From an uncultured Prevotella sp. (GTDB taxonomy: Bacteria; Bacteroidota; Bacteroidia; Bacteroidales; Bacteroidaceae): a DNA stretch of 14,615 bases. The DNA is taken from the NCBI GenBank assembly GCA_900548195.1, contig URJQ01000078.1, positions 1 through 14,615 of the forward strand, read 5' to 3'. Shown here one piece after another: positions 7,286 through 13,734 of the stretch (position 1 is its first letter; each line of letters opens with the position of its first letter). A program made the translations under genes and the position numbers. Under the pieces are notes generated by a model. The model was not told the DNA's origin. It saw nothing but the letters and a program-made list of their open reading frames with translations, and did no database searches.

Positions 7286-7313
7286 CAAGTATCTAATAGA
7301 TTGCTATTCAGAA

Positions 7314-7404
7314 TAGTTGCTTAGTTGTCTTGTTGCTTGTAGTATTCGCTTGTAATAATACTATCAACCAAACAACTAAACAACTAAACAACCAAACAAC
7401 AAGT
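7314..7404. repeat. Inverted octamer-array element, copy 3
   Basis: The right arm holds four 8-bp units in perfect register (7365-7396: CAACCAAA, CAACTAAA, CAACTAAA, CAACCAAA). The left arm holds looser complementary 8-bp units (7314-7337: TAGTTGCT, TAGTTGTC, TTGTTGCT). The 32-bp core 7338-7369 carries TCGCTTG and a local stem GTAGTATT/AATACTAT. It fills the space between copy 2 and the 3' end of htpG, so the two elements sit back to back between convergent genes. Confidence 0.75.
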
Positions 7405-7408
7405 TGTC

Positions 7409-9469
7409 TTACTTCAACAGGTCAACAGTGCGCTTGAGGAACTTGTCGAGAGCAGCGCCACGGAGCATACCATTCTGGAGAAGGGCGATGTCGATGAGCT
7501 GATGCACCTTATCGCTGGAAGCGGCAAAGTCGCTGAGGATACCTGCCTTCTTTGCATTCTCGGCTGCAATATTGCTGCGTGTCTCTTCCAGATCCTTCTT
7601 CTGTGCCTCAGTGATCTCGTCAGCCTTCTTGTCCTTCTGCTCCTGCTCAAGCACCATCTTGCGAGCTTCGAGACCCTTGATTTCAGAAAGGATAGGCTTC
7701 AGAGCCTCCGCTGTGGAACTGGTGGTGTCGGCAAGAATGCTCTTTACCACGCTGTGGTCGGAGTTGAGAATCAGAGTGAAAGCATCTGGCATCTGTGCAT
7801 AGAAGCCCATGCCGGACTGGAAGCGGGAAGCATCCTTCATACGGCGCATATACTCATTCTGAGTGAAGAGCACAGGAGATGCGTTCTCACCAAGAGCCTG
7901 AACGTCGATATTAAACTCTACCTTGTCCATCTTAGGCATCTGTGAGCGGAACACCTCGGAGAGGTTTGCTGTCTCTTCCTCAGAGAATTCCACCTTGCGC
8001 ACTTCATCCTTCTGGATAAGACGGTCGATGACGTCAGCATCAACACGGGTGAAACGGCTCTTCTCAAACTTCTGCTCAAACATATTCACAGTAGGAGTGT
8101 CGAGCTGTCCGTCCATCAGAAGTACGCTGTAGCCCTTTGCTTTAGCTGCTTCGATGTAAGTATATTGAGCCTCTCTGTCGTTGGCATAGAGATAGATGAG
8201 GTTGCCCTCCTTATCAGTCTGGTTGTCCTTGATGAGGTTTCTGTACTCTTCGTAAGTGAACATCTTGTCGTCAGTGTCCTTGAAGAGGGCGAAGTCCTTA
8301 GCACGCTCATAGAAAGACTCATCGGTCAGCATACCATAGTGGATGAAAATCTTGAGAGAATCCCATTTCTCCTCATAGTCCTTACGGTCATTCTTGAAGA
8401 TACCATTAAGGCGGTCTGCCACCTTCTTGGTGATATAGGTGGAAATCTTCTTCACGTTAGCGTCGCTCTGAAGGTAAGAACGGCTCACGTTGAGAGGAAT
8501 ATCTGGAGAGTCTATCACGCCATGAAGGAGGGTGAGGAAGTCTGGTACGATGCCTTCCACCTGGTCGGTGACGAACACCTGATTGCAGTAGAGCTGTATC
8601 TTATTGCGCTGCAAGTCGATATGGCTCTGCACACGAGGGAAGTAGAGGATACCCGTCAGATGGAAAGGGAAATCCACATTGAGGTGAATCCAGAAGAGTG
8701 GCTCATCCTGCATAGGATAGAGGGTGCGGTAGAATGACTTGTAGTCCTCGTCCTTCAGAGTGGAAGGAGTCTTGGTCCACAGAGGTTCTACGTCATTGAT
8801 GATGTTGTCCTCAGCAGTTTCCACCATCTTCTTTTCCTCAGAGCTCCATTCCTGCTTTTTGCCGAAGGCTACAGGGACAGGCATAAACTTGCAGTATTTA
8901 TTGAGGAGAGTCTCTATCTGTGCCTTCTCAAGGAACTCCTTGCAGTCGTCAGAGATATGGAGCACGATGTCAGAACCGCGGCTTTCACGCTCTGCTTCGT
9001 CGATTTCGTAGGCAGGACTACCGTCGCATGACCATTTCACAGCCTTGCTGCCGTCTCTCCAAGAGCGGGTGATGATATCCACACGGTCTGCCACCATGAA
9101 GGAAGAATAGAAGCCAAGACCGAAATGACCGATGATGGCATTGGCATTATCCTTATATTTCTCAAGGAAGTCATTGACGCCTGAGAATGCAATCTGATTG
9201 ATGTAACGGTCGATTTCTTCCTCTGTCATGCCGATACCGTGGTCGGAGATGGTCAGCGTGCCAGCCTCTTTGTCGAGAGATATGCGCACGGTGAGGTCGC
9301 CGAGCTCGCCCTTGAACTCGCCTTTCTCTGCCAAGGTCTTCATCTTCTGTGTTGCGTCAACAGCGTTGGACACCATCTCACGGAGGAAAATCTCGTGATC
9401 AGAATAGAGGAACTTTTTGATTACGGGGAAGATGTTCTCTGTAGTAACCCCGATATTACCTTTTTGCAT
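7409..9469 (-). CDS. htpG: HtpG, bacterial Hsp90 chaperone
   Basis: HtpG is the cytosolic ATP-dependent Hsp90 dimer that remodels client proteins with DnaK. The N-terminal GHKL ATPase domain (about 1-220) shows the catalytic Glu and Mg-binding Asn in REMVSNAVDA (E31, N35, D38), the ADP-binding loop SDHGIGMT (D76, G78, G80) and the lid/glycine loop IGHFGLGFYSS (G114-G119). A middle domain follows (about 220-500, with FPFHLTGILYFP and the NVSRSYLQSD client/ATP segment), then a C-terminal dimerisation domain. At 686 residues it is longer than E. coli HtpG (624). A charged KKADEITEAQKKDLEE coiled-coil-like segment lies near residues 620-640. The start MQKGNIGV is typical of this lineage. No CIRCE element or clear consensus promoter was found in front of it; the octamer element lies just upstream. 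Confidence 0.97.
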   Translation of the reverse strand: MQKGNIGVTTENIFPVIKKFLYSDHEIFLREMVSNAVDATQKMKTLAEKGEFKGELGDLTVRISLDKEAGTLTISDHGIGMTEEEIDRYINQIAFSGVNDFLEKYKDNANAIIGHFGLGFYSSFMVADRVDIITRSWRDGSKAVKWSCDGSPAYEIDEAERESRGSDIVLHISDDCKEFLEKAQIETLLNKYCKFMPVPVAFGKKQEWSSEEKKMVETAEDNIINDVEPLWTKTPSTLKDEDYKSFYRTLYPMQDEPLFWIHLNVDFPFHLTGILYFPRVQSHIDLQRNKIQLYCNQVFVTDQVEGIVPDFLTLLHGVIDSPDIPLNVSRSYLQSDANVKKISTYITKKVADRLNGIFKNDRKDYEEKWDSLKIFIHYGMLTDESFYERAKDFALFKDTDDKMFTYEEYRNLIKDNQTDKEGNLIYLYANDREAQYTYIEAAKAKGYSVLLMDGQLDTPTVNMFEQKFEKSRFTRVDADVIDRLIQKDEVRKVEFSEEETANLSEVFRSQMPKMDKVEFNIDVQALGENASPVLFTQNEYMRRMKDASRFQSGMGFYAQMPDAFTLILNSDHSVVKSILADTTSSTAEALKPILSEIKGLEARKMVLEQEQKDKKADEITEAQKKDLEETRSNIAAENAKKAGILSDFAASSDKVHQLIDIALLQNGMLRGAALDKFLKRTVDLLK

Positions 9470-9557
9470 AGTGCTTATAGTTTGTTTTTTATTCTTTTTT
9501 ACTTATTTTTTTTCTGTAAGCATCTAATACAAAAGGTATGCCAAAGGTTGCTGTTTT

Positions 9558-9686
9558 GTTGTTTGGTGATTTAGTTGTTTGGTTGTCTTGTTTTTTTGTT
9601 TTGGGGGTGAATTGTTTTTTGTATAACTCGCTTGCACTTTGATTATCAACTAAATCACAAGACAACCATATAATCAAACTACAAGC
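9558..9686. repeat. Inverted octamer-array element, copy 4
   Basis: The left arm runs for eight consecutive 8-bp units in register (9558-9621, beginning GTTGTTTG, GTGATTTA, GTTGTTTG, GTTGTCTT). The right arm (9647-9686) has degenerate complementary units beginning CAACTAAA and including CAACCATA. The 32-bp core (about 9617-9648) keeps TTGTA, TCGCTTG and TATCAAC at the same spacing as copy 3. It lies between the 3' end of rnpB and the 5' end of htpG, both on the minus strand, so it may mark the rnpB/htpG transcript boundary. Confidence 0.7.
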
Positions 9687-9707
9687 ATATAAATATCAAA
9701 ATAAAGA

Positions 9708-10118
9708 AAAAGGAAAGCAGTGTCCCTATAAGCCGGGTTCTGTATCTCGTGTATGGCTCTCGACATACAGAGCGTTCTATCATTTATCTAGACCTTAAGT
9801 TACCCTAAGGCTCAAGCGTTCTACCCTCCATCGGAGTGAGTCGGGCGAGCAACCCTCAGACGATGGTTTACATGAACTTACAGCCTCCGATGGGCACAGC
9901 ACTGATGTCACCACCAGCCTGGTGGTCTCTTACACCACCTTCTCACCCTTACCTCTACCTGAAAGGCAGAGGCGGTTGTTTTCTTCTACCCTGTTTTACT
10001 GTCACCAATAACTCCTATTTTCGGGAGCGGAGTGCTCTATGCTGCCCGGACTTTCCTCTCGCTCAAGTTCCCGGAGAATAATGAGCCAGCGATAAAACCA
10101 GGGCACTGCTGTCCTTAT
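9708..10118 (-). ncRNA. rnpB: RNase P RNA
   Basis: This is the catalytic RNA of RNase P, which matures the 5' ends of tRNAs. On the minus strand the conserved block GAGGAAAGTCCGGGC lies near the 5' end (complement of about 10046-10063), and the universal 3' block ACAGAACCCGGCTTAT lies at the other end (complement of about 9727-9742). The terminal P1 helix can be drawn between AAGGACAGCAGTG at the 5' end (near 10114-10102) and CACTGCTTTCCTT at the 3' end (near 9722-9710), with one mismatch. About 410 nt is a normal length for type A RNase P RNA. A T-rich stretch follows the P1 strand. The ends are set by P1 and the promoter and may be off by a few bases. Confidence 0.95.
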
Positions 10119-10124
10119 AAGTTG

Positions 10125-10155
10125 CAAAGTTACAATTATTTTTTTGCAATTGCAA
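10125..10155 (-). promoter_or_regulatory. Promoter for rnpB
   Basis: On the minus strand TAACTTTG (complement of 10125-10132) is preceded 19 bp upstream by TTGC (complement of 10152-10155). The -7 box is exact and the -33 box is partial. Transcription would start near 10118, directly at the 5' strand of P1. Confidence 0.75.
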
Positions 10156-10207
10156 GCAAATTTGTGAAAAATGAAATCACTAAGTAGTGTAATCAATAAT
10201 AAAACCT

Positions 10208-10266
10208 CAATAGAGAAAAATAAACAAATATACTTTTCTCTATTTTTTCTTTATTTTTCTCTATTG
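10208..10266. repeat. 17-bp perfect inverted repeat with tandem 11-mers
   Basis: CAATAGAGAAAAATAAA at 10208-10224 is exactly complementary to the sequence at 10250-10266, with a 25-nt spacer. The right side is also three tandem 11-bp units (10234-10244 TTTTCTCTATT, 10245-10255 TTTTCTTTATT, 10256-10266 TTTCTCTATTG). It lies between the 3' end of the glycosyltransferase operon and the rnpB promoter, where it may end the operon transcript. The rest of the 10170-10376 spacer shows no gene. Confidence 0.7.
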
Positions 10267-10376
10267 ATATTTTTGCTTCTCCCTGCCTGTGGAAAGTGAT
10301 GGGCAATTACTTTATGTGTTACTTTACTTATATATAAATAAGGTGTAAGCTTCAGAAAAATATATTCCGTTGTTTC

Positions 10377-11330
10377 CTATTTCAATCCGAGATAGTTGTA
10401 GAAAAATATCTTGATAAATTCTTTTATCGTCGTTGCCGCCTTGAAAGGGATGTGGCGCAAGGGGAGGATAGTGGGGCTATTAGGGTCTAATTGCAAGATG
10501 CTTCGTTGCTGATTGCGCAGTGACAGGTAAATCTTTGCTTCCTCTTTGCTTAGTGAAGGCGCAGTGAGGTCGATGCCAAGTGTGGACAATGCGTTGCAAT
10601 GAGCAAGGAGAAGTTCGGCTGATTGCGAAGCTTCCTTTGCCGCCGTGTGCGTAATTCCTTTAGGATTATCCATGTAGATATATCCTCCTTTCGGCGTTGT
10701 AGCTATTTTGGGATGGCTCTTCACTATTCCAGGAAGAATCCAGACATCCTCGAAAAGTCTGCCTTTCGCATAGCGATTACCGGAAGAGAAGATGTCGCTC
10801 TGATATATTTTATTCCAGGCATAGGCATGTCTGTAAGCTTCTCCTCTCAGCCAATAGTCTCTCGGATCAGTGAAAAAGTCATCAGGCAATGTCATTATAG
10901 TCTCCCTCTCACTGCCAGCATGCAGTGTGGCAGAGTATTCCAAGATGTCATACTCGGGATTATTGGCAAGGTCTTCCATCAGTGGAGAGAGGGTGCCAGG
11001 GAGGATATAATCGTCGCTGTCGATGAATGTGACGTAGTCGGTAATGCCTAATGGCAAACTAATATCTATGGTCGTTTTGCCGAAAAGAATGTCGAGGGCG
11101 TAGTTTCTGGCATCGCTCAGTCCGCCATTAGCCTTATGTACCGTGATGATGCGGGAGTCTTGAGATGCTAAATAGTCAGCAATCTGTGGCGTATCGTCGG
11201 TGCTTCCATCATCCACTATTATGGCTTGCCAAGACTGGAAGTCCTGACTTGCGACGCTATTGACGCATTTTGCGAGAGTATCGCCGACCTGATAAGCAGG
11301 TATGATGACGGTCAGAGTAGGCTTTGCCAT
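10377..11330 (-). CDS. Family 2 glycosyltransferase, third gene of the operon
   Basis: This 317-residue GT-A enzyme would add a sugar to a growing surface glycan. It shows LTVIIPAYQVG (6-16), the nucleotide-binding VDDGSTDDT (39-47), NGGLSDARN (68-76), the metal-binding FIDSDDY (102-108) and RLFEDVW (191-197), which holds the catalytic-base ED pair. This set is typical of the capsule and lipooligosaccharide GT2 enzymes of Bacteroidetes. The C-terminal about 25 residues (FKAATTIKEFIKIFFYNYLGLK) look amphipathic and may touch the membrane. Its first 19 nt overlap the end of the preceding gene, which suggests coupled translation. It is the last gene of the operon. Sugar and linkage are unknown. 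Confidence 0.92.
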   Translation of the reverse strand: MAKPTLTVIIPAYQVGDTLAKCVNSVASQDFQSWQAIIVDDGSTDDTPQIADYLASQDSRIITVHKANGGLSDARNYALDILFGKTTIDISLPLGITDYVTFIDSDDYILPGTLSPLMEDLANNPEYDILEYSATLHAGSERETIMTLPDDFFTDPRDYWLRGEAYRHAYAWNKIYQSDIFSSGNRYAKGRLFEDVWILPGIVKSHPKIATTPKGGYIYMDNPKGITHTAAKEASQSAELLLAHCNALSTLGIDLTAPSLSKEEAKIYLSLRNQQRSILQLDPNSPTILPLRHIPFKAATTIKEFIKIFFYNYLGLK

Positions 11331-12415
11331 AGATTCAGATATTCTTTTGCTATATTGTCAGCATTGTGATATTTCGCTACGAAGGCAATGCTCTCAGCCT
11401 TTTTCCTGCTGAGAAGGTCGCTGTCGAGGGCTATTTGCTCTATTATCTTGTAGTTTTCTTCATCATTTAGCGGACGAAGATTGACGATAGGGCGCAGGGT
11501 TTCCTCACCGATAAAGCGGTAATAGTCTTCCTCTCCGCCAGAGATAACTACGATGCCATGACTCATTGCCTCAAGTGCGTTCATGGCAGGAGTGTAACTA
11601 TAGAGCTGATCTACGAGGATGTCGCACGAAGAAAGCAGTTTGCGGTATTCGTAGAAAGGGATATTTTCCGCCTTTATCAGTTCGACTTTGTCGGGATATT
11701 GCTCGGCCAAACGTTCGAAGAGAGGCAGCATCTTGTCCGTGCCTTTCGTGTTGCAGCGCTTTTTCTGAATGCCAATGAGGATTCTGACCCTTGCTCCAAT
11801 CTCTTTCGGATTGCGGTTTGACGGATTGATAGGAAGTCCGATATAATGCAGTTTGCCGTCTATTGCATCCTGATGGAGACTTCTGTAAAGGAAATAATAC
11901 TCATATAGGCATGGAATAAGGATTTCAGCACGCTCCACAATGTGTTCGCAGAGCGGTCGGCACGCAGTAGTCCAGGCGTGAATGCGTTGCTTTTGCTCTG
12001 TGATATTGATCCTTTTGCCGTATGCTTGCAGTTCGCTATACTCGAGAATGCCACGCTCTAACTGCTTGATAACTACGTAATCATCGCCATAAAGCCCCAG
12101 TGTGACGTGCTTATTATGGCGTGAAAGCCAATCGAAAAGGCGCTTATCCACCGCTGGGTGCATATCCGTAAACTTCGGATTGATGAAATGTACGATGTCA
12201 AAACCACGAAGTTTAGGCAGTTGCAGCGCCCATTGCATGAGCAGATGCAGCGTTCCAGCCTTCCCTTTGTATTGTCTTCGGATGCTAATATCACGCTTAT
12301 AGCCCTTCCAGTCATCACCATCTGAGACCAGAAGGACTTCATGTCCTGCCTTGCGGAATGACTCTCCTAAGGTGGCATGGACATTACTAAACTCTCCTAT
12401 GAGCAAGATGCGCAT
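11312..12415 (-). CDS. GT-B glycosyltransferase (GT4-like), second gene of the operon
   Basis: This 367-residue protein has two Rossmann-like halves. The N-terminal half begins MRILLIGEFSNVHATLGESFRKAGHEVLLVSDGDDW and includes GFDIVHFINP (71-80). The C-terminal nucleotide-sugar half contains RVRILIGIQKKRCNTKGTDKML (from 209), SSCDILVDQLYSYTPAMNALEAMSHG (262-287) with the E282 position of the retaining-GT E-x7-E type motif, and VVISGGEEDYYRF. The layout is that of GT4 enzymes, but the motifs are divergent, so donor and stereochemistry stay open. It overlaps the gene before it and the gene after it by 19 nt each. An assignment to a related GT-B family is possible. Confidence 0.82.
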   Translation of the reverse strand: MRILLIGEFSNVHATLGESFRKAGHEVLLVSDGDDWKGYKRDISIRRQYKGKAGTLHLLMQWALQLPKLRGFDIVHFINPKFTDMHPAVDKRLFDWLSRHNKHVTLGLYGDDYVVIKQLERGILEYSELQAYGKRINITEQKQRIHAWTTACRPLCEHIVERAEILIPCLYEYYFLYRSLHQDAIDGKLHYIGLPINPSNRNPKEIGARVRILIGIQKKRCNTKGTDKMLPLFERLAEQYPDKVELIKAENIPFYEYRKLLSSCDILVDQLYSYTPAMNALEAMSHGIVVISGGEEDYYRFIGEETLRPIVNLRPLNDEENYKIIEQIALDSDLLSRKKAESIAFVAKYHNADNIAKEYLNLWQSLL

Positions 12416-13272
12416 TGTTCGATGGCTTTTTTGTTTGTAGATTTGCGTTCCGCATCAGCGAACCATCCATACTTATTGAAATACATAAATATGTTGGCAG
12501 TGTGGATAAAGAATAGTTTCAGACTGCGATGTGAGGCTCTGCTGAAGCGATGATAGATGGTAACGGAAGGGAAGAAGAGCGTCTTGAAGTGCTGATGCAT
12601 ACGTCGCGTCATGTCGATGTCTTCGGCATACATGAAGAAATGCTCATCAAAAAGCCCCGTCTCTTCCAATGCAGAGAGCCTGAAAAACATGAAACAGCCC
12701 GATAAATATGGCGCATTGATAATCTTGTCGTAACCAAATTTGCGCAGTTCGTAGAGGTCATTGCGCTTATTGATGATGAAAGGCGGCAAGCAAAGTCTGC
12801 CAAACATATCGAGTGGGGTAGGCAATAGTTTGCAGAGACGCTGGATGGTGCCGTCAGGGAAGAGCACTCTTGGCATCATTTGTCCCACATCTTTGTTTGT
12901 GTCCATGTACTGGCGCATCGTAGAAATCACGTCATTGTCGAACCAAACGTCAGGGTTTACCACGATATGATACTCGCTTCCAGCCTTCATAGCCATTCTG
13001 ATGGCAACATTATGTCCGCCTCCGTAGCCATTGTTCTCATGCTTATGATAGGACAATATGAGGCTTTTAGCATTGCAACGTCTGCGTATGTCAGCATCGT
13101 CAGCCATCTGTTCAGCGCCGTATTGCTGAAGAGAAGCGAGAAATTCTCGGTCGTTTCTGTCGCTATGATCGATGATATAGATATGTGACACGTCAGACTT
13201 GAGCAGACTATGTATAGCCGGCTCAATGTCGTTAAGGGTATGATTGTATGTCACTATCGATGCAGTTATCAT
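12397..13272 (-). CDS. Family 2 glycosyltransferase, WbbL/rhamnosyltransferase-like, first gene of the operon
   Basis: This 291-residue protein matches the WbbL-like GT2 group: ITASIVTYNH (2-11), IIDHSDRND (33-41), NNGYGGGHNVAI (80-91), NPDVWFD (106-112), which takes the place of the DxD motif, the acceptor segment SGCFMFFR (191-198) and FMYAEDIDMTRR (213-224). Characterised relatives transfer rhamnose from dTDP-rhamnose to O-antigen or linker lipids, so a deoxyhexose donor is plausible but not shown. The N-terminus is tight: ATG is followed at once by the first beta strand. It heads a three-gene operon preceded by a TACCTTTG -7 box. The C-terminus is short and Cys-containing (QCASCS), lying in the 19-nt overlap with the next gene. 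Confidence 0.9.
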   Translation of the reverse strand: MITASIVTYNHTLNDIEPAIHSLLKSDVSHIYIIDHSDRNDREFLASLQQYGAEQMADDADIRRRCNAKSLILSYHKHENNGYGGGHNVAIRMAMKAGSEYHIVVNPDVWFDNDVISTMRQYMDTNKDVGQMMPRVLFPDGTIQRLCKLLPTPLDMFGRLCLPPFIINKRNDLYELRKFGYDKIINAPYLSGCFMFFRLSALEETGLFDEHFFMYAEDIDMTRRMHQHFKTLFFPSVTIYHRFSRASHRSLKLFFIHTANIFMYFNKYGWFADAERKSTNKKAIEQCASCS

Positions 13273-13338
13273 GCTTTACCTATTATATATATAACAAGAT
13301 GTTGTGCGTTTTATTGTCAAAAAAACACAAAGCATTTG

Positions 13339-13346
13339 CAAAGGTA
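13339..13346 (-). promoter_or_regulatory. -7 box of the glycosyltransferase operon promoter
   Basis: TACCTTTG on the minus strand (complement of 13339-13346) fits TAnnTTTG. The matching -33 TTTG is poor (TTCTC-like sequence at the right distance), so the promoter may be weak. Transcription would start near 13332, about 60 nt before the first gene. Confidence 0.55.
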
Positions 13347-13414
13347 CGAAAAATAATTGGAAAAAGAGAAGGTTTCGAAGAAAAAATGTAGATTTCGGAT
13401 AATATAAAACTAAA

Positions 13415-13450
13415 CCCAATAGTTTGAAGGCATACTCAGGGACTATTGGG
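13415..13450 (-). terminator. Terminator after the small gene
   Basis: CCCAATAGT (complement of 13442-13450) pairs perfectly with ACTATTGGG (complement of 13415-13423), a 9-bp stem with an 18-nt loop, followed on the minus strand by TTTAGTTTTATA. It lies 23 bp after the stop of the 44-codon gene and would give a transcript of about 235 nt from the promoter at 13647-13678. Confidence 0.65.
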
Positions 13451-13473
13451 AATCAAGGTCTTTGCTAATTTCT

Positions 13474-13608
13474 TTAGTAGAACAAGCTTTTGTCATATAC
13501 CGTTACGGTGCCTCTGTATTTCTGCATGGCGAGCCATGTCTTGCTATGCTGCTTCTCGGAGGCATTGTATGTCTCCGTGGTTTGCATTGTTCTTTTGCTT
13601 GTATCCAT
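13474..13608 (-). CDS. Small protein of unknown function, 44 residues
   Basis: I do not recognise this protein. It is basic and polar at the N-terminus (MDTSKRTMQTTETYN) and ends in a more ordered stretch WLAMQKYRGTVTVYDKSLFY. The frame is open further upstream to an ATG at 13677, but a consensus promoter occupies 13647-13678 and transcription should start near 13640, so the ATG at 13608 is the only usable one. It has its own promoter and terminator and lies just downstream of the abi gene on the same strand. The short-tail style resembles small antitoxin-like proteins of Bacteroidetes, but that is only an impression. The same transcript also folds well (CATGGC-TC-GCCATG, ACCGT-A-ACGGT), so an RNA role is an alternative. 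Confidence 0.5.
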   Translation of the reverse strand: MDTSKRTMQTTETYNASEKQHSKTWLAMQKYRGTVTVYDKSLFY

Positions 13609-13646
13609 AGTCTTCGTTGTTAAAACGTTTAGTCTATATTGGATGA

Positions 13647-13678
13647 CAAAGATACGCTTTTCTTTCCGTATCTCCAAA
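13647..13678 (-). promoter_or_regulatory. Consensus promoter of the small gene
   Basis: On the minus strand TTTG (complement of 13675-13678) and TATCTTTG (complement of 13647-13654) are 20 bp apart, an exact Bacteroidetes consensus. It is among the best promoters of the window and fixes the start of the small gene at 13608. Confidence 0.85.
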
Positions 13679-13719
13679 TATCTTGTTTTATTTTAACGTT
13701 TTATTCGTAATCGCCAAAT

Positions 13720-13734
13720 GTTTTCGGAGAAAAC
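13720..13734 (-). other. Small hairpin directly after the abi stop codon
   Basis: GTTTTC and GAAAAC (13720-13725 and 13729-13734) form a perfect 6-bp stem with a 3-nt loop, immediately after the abi stop codon. No T tract follows directly. It may help define the 3' end of the abi mRNA. Confidence 0.35.

Noticed and set aside
9470..9557. CIRCE or a consensus promoter before htpG
   Set aside because: No TTAGCACTC-type inverted repeat; TACCTTTTG on the minus strand is a poor -7 box without a -33 partner at the right distance.
7502..9574. Long plus-strand open frames opposite htpG (for example 8165-8737)
   Set aside because: They are antisense shadows of a well-conserved coding gene with no protein-like composition or promoter.
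9489..9677. 62-codon minus-strand frame upstream of htpG
   Set aside because: It is translated from the octamer repeat arm (runs of Gln, Asn, Thr, Lys), so it is a repeat artefact.
9836..10196. Open frames on both strands at 9836-10081 (+) and 10002-10196 (-)
   Set aside because: They lie within or overlap the RNase P RNA, whose conserved blocks explain the sequence; neither protein looks real.
13609..13677. N-terminal extension of the small gene (23 extra codons starting at 13677)
   Set aside because: The consensus promoter at 13647-13678 lies over this stretch and the expected transcription start is near 13640, so it would not be in the mRNA.
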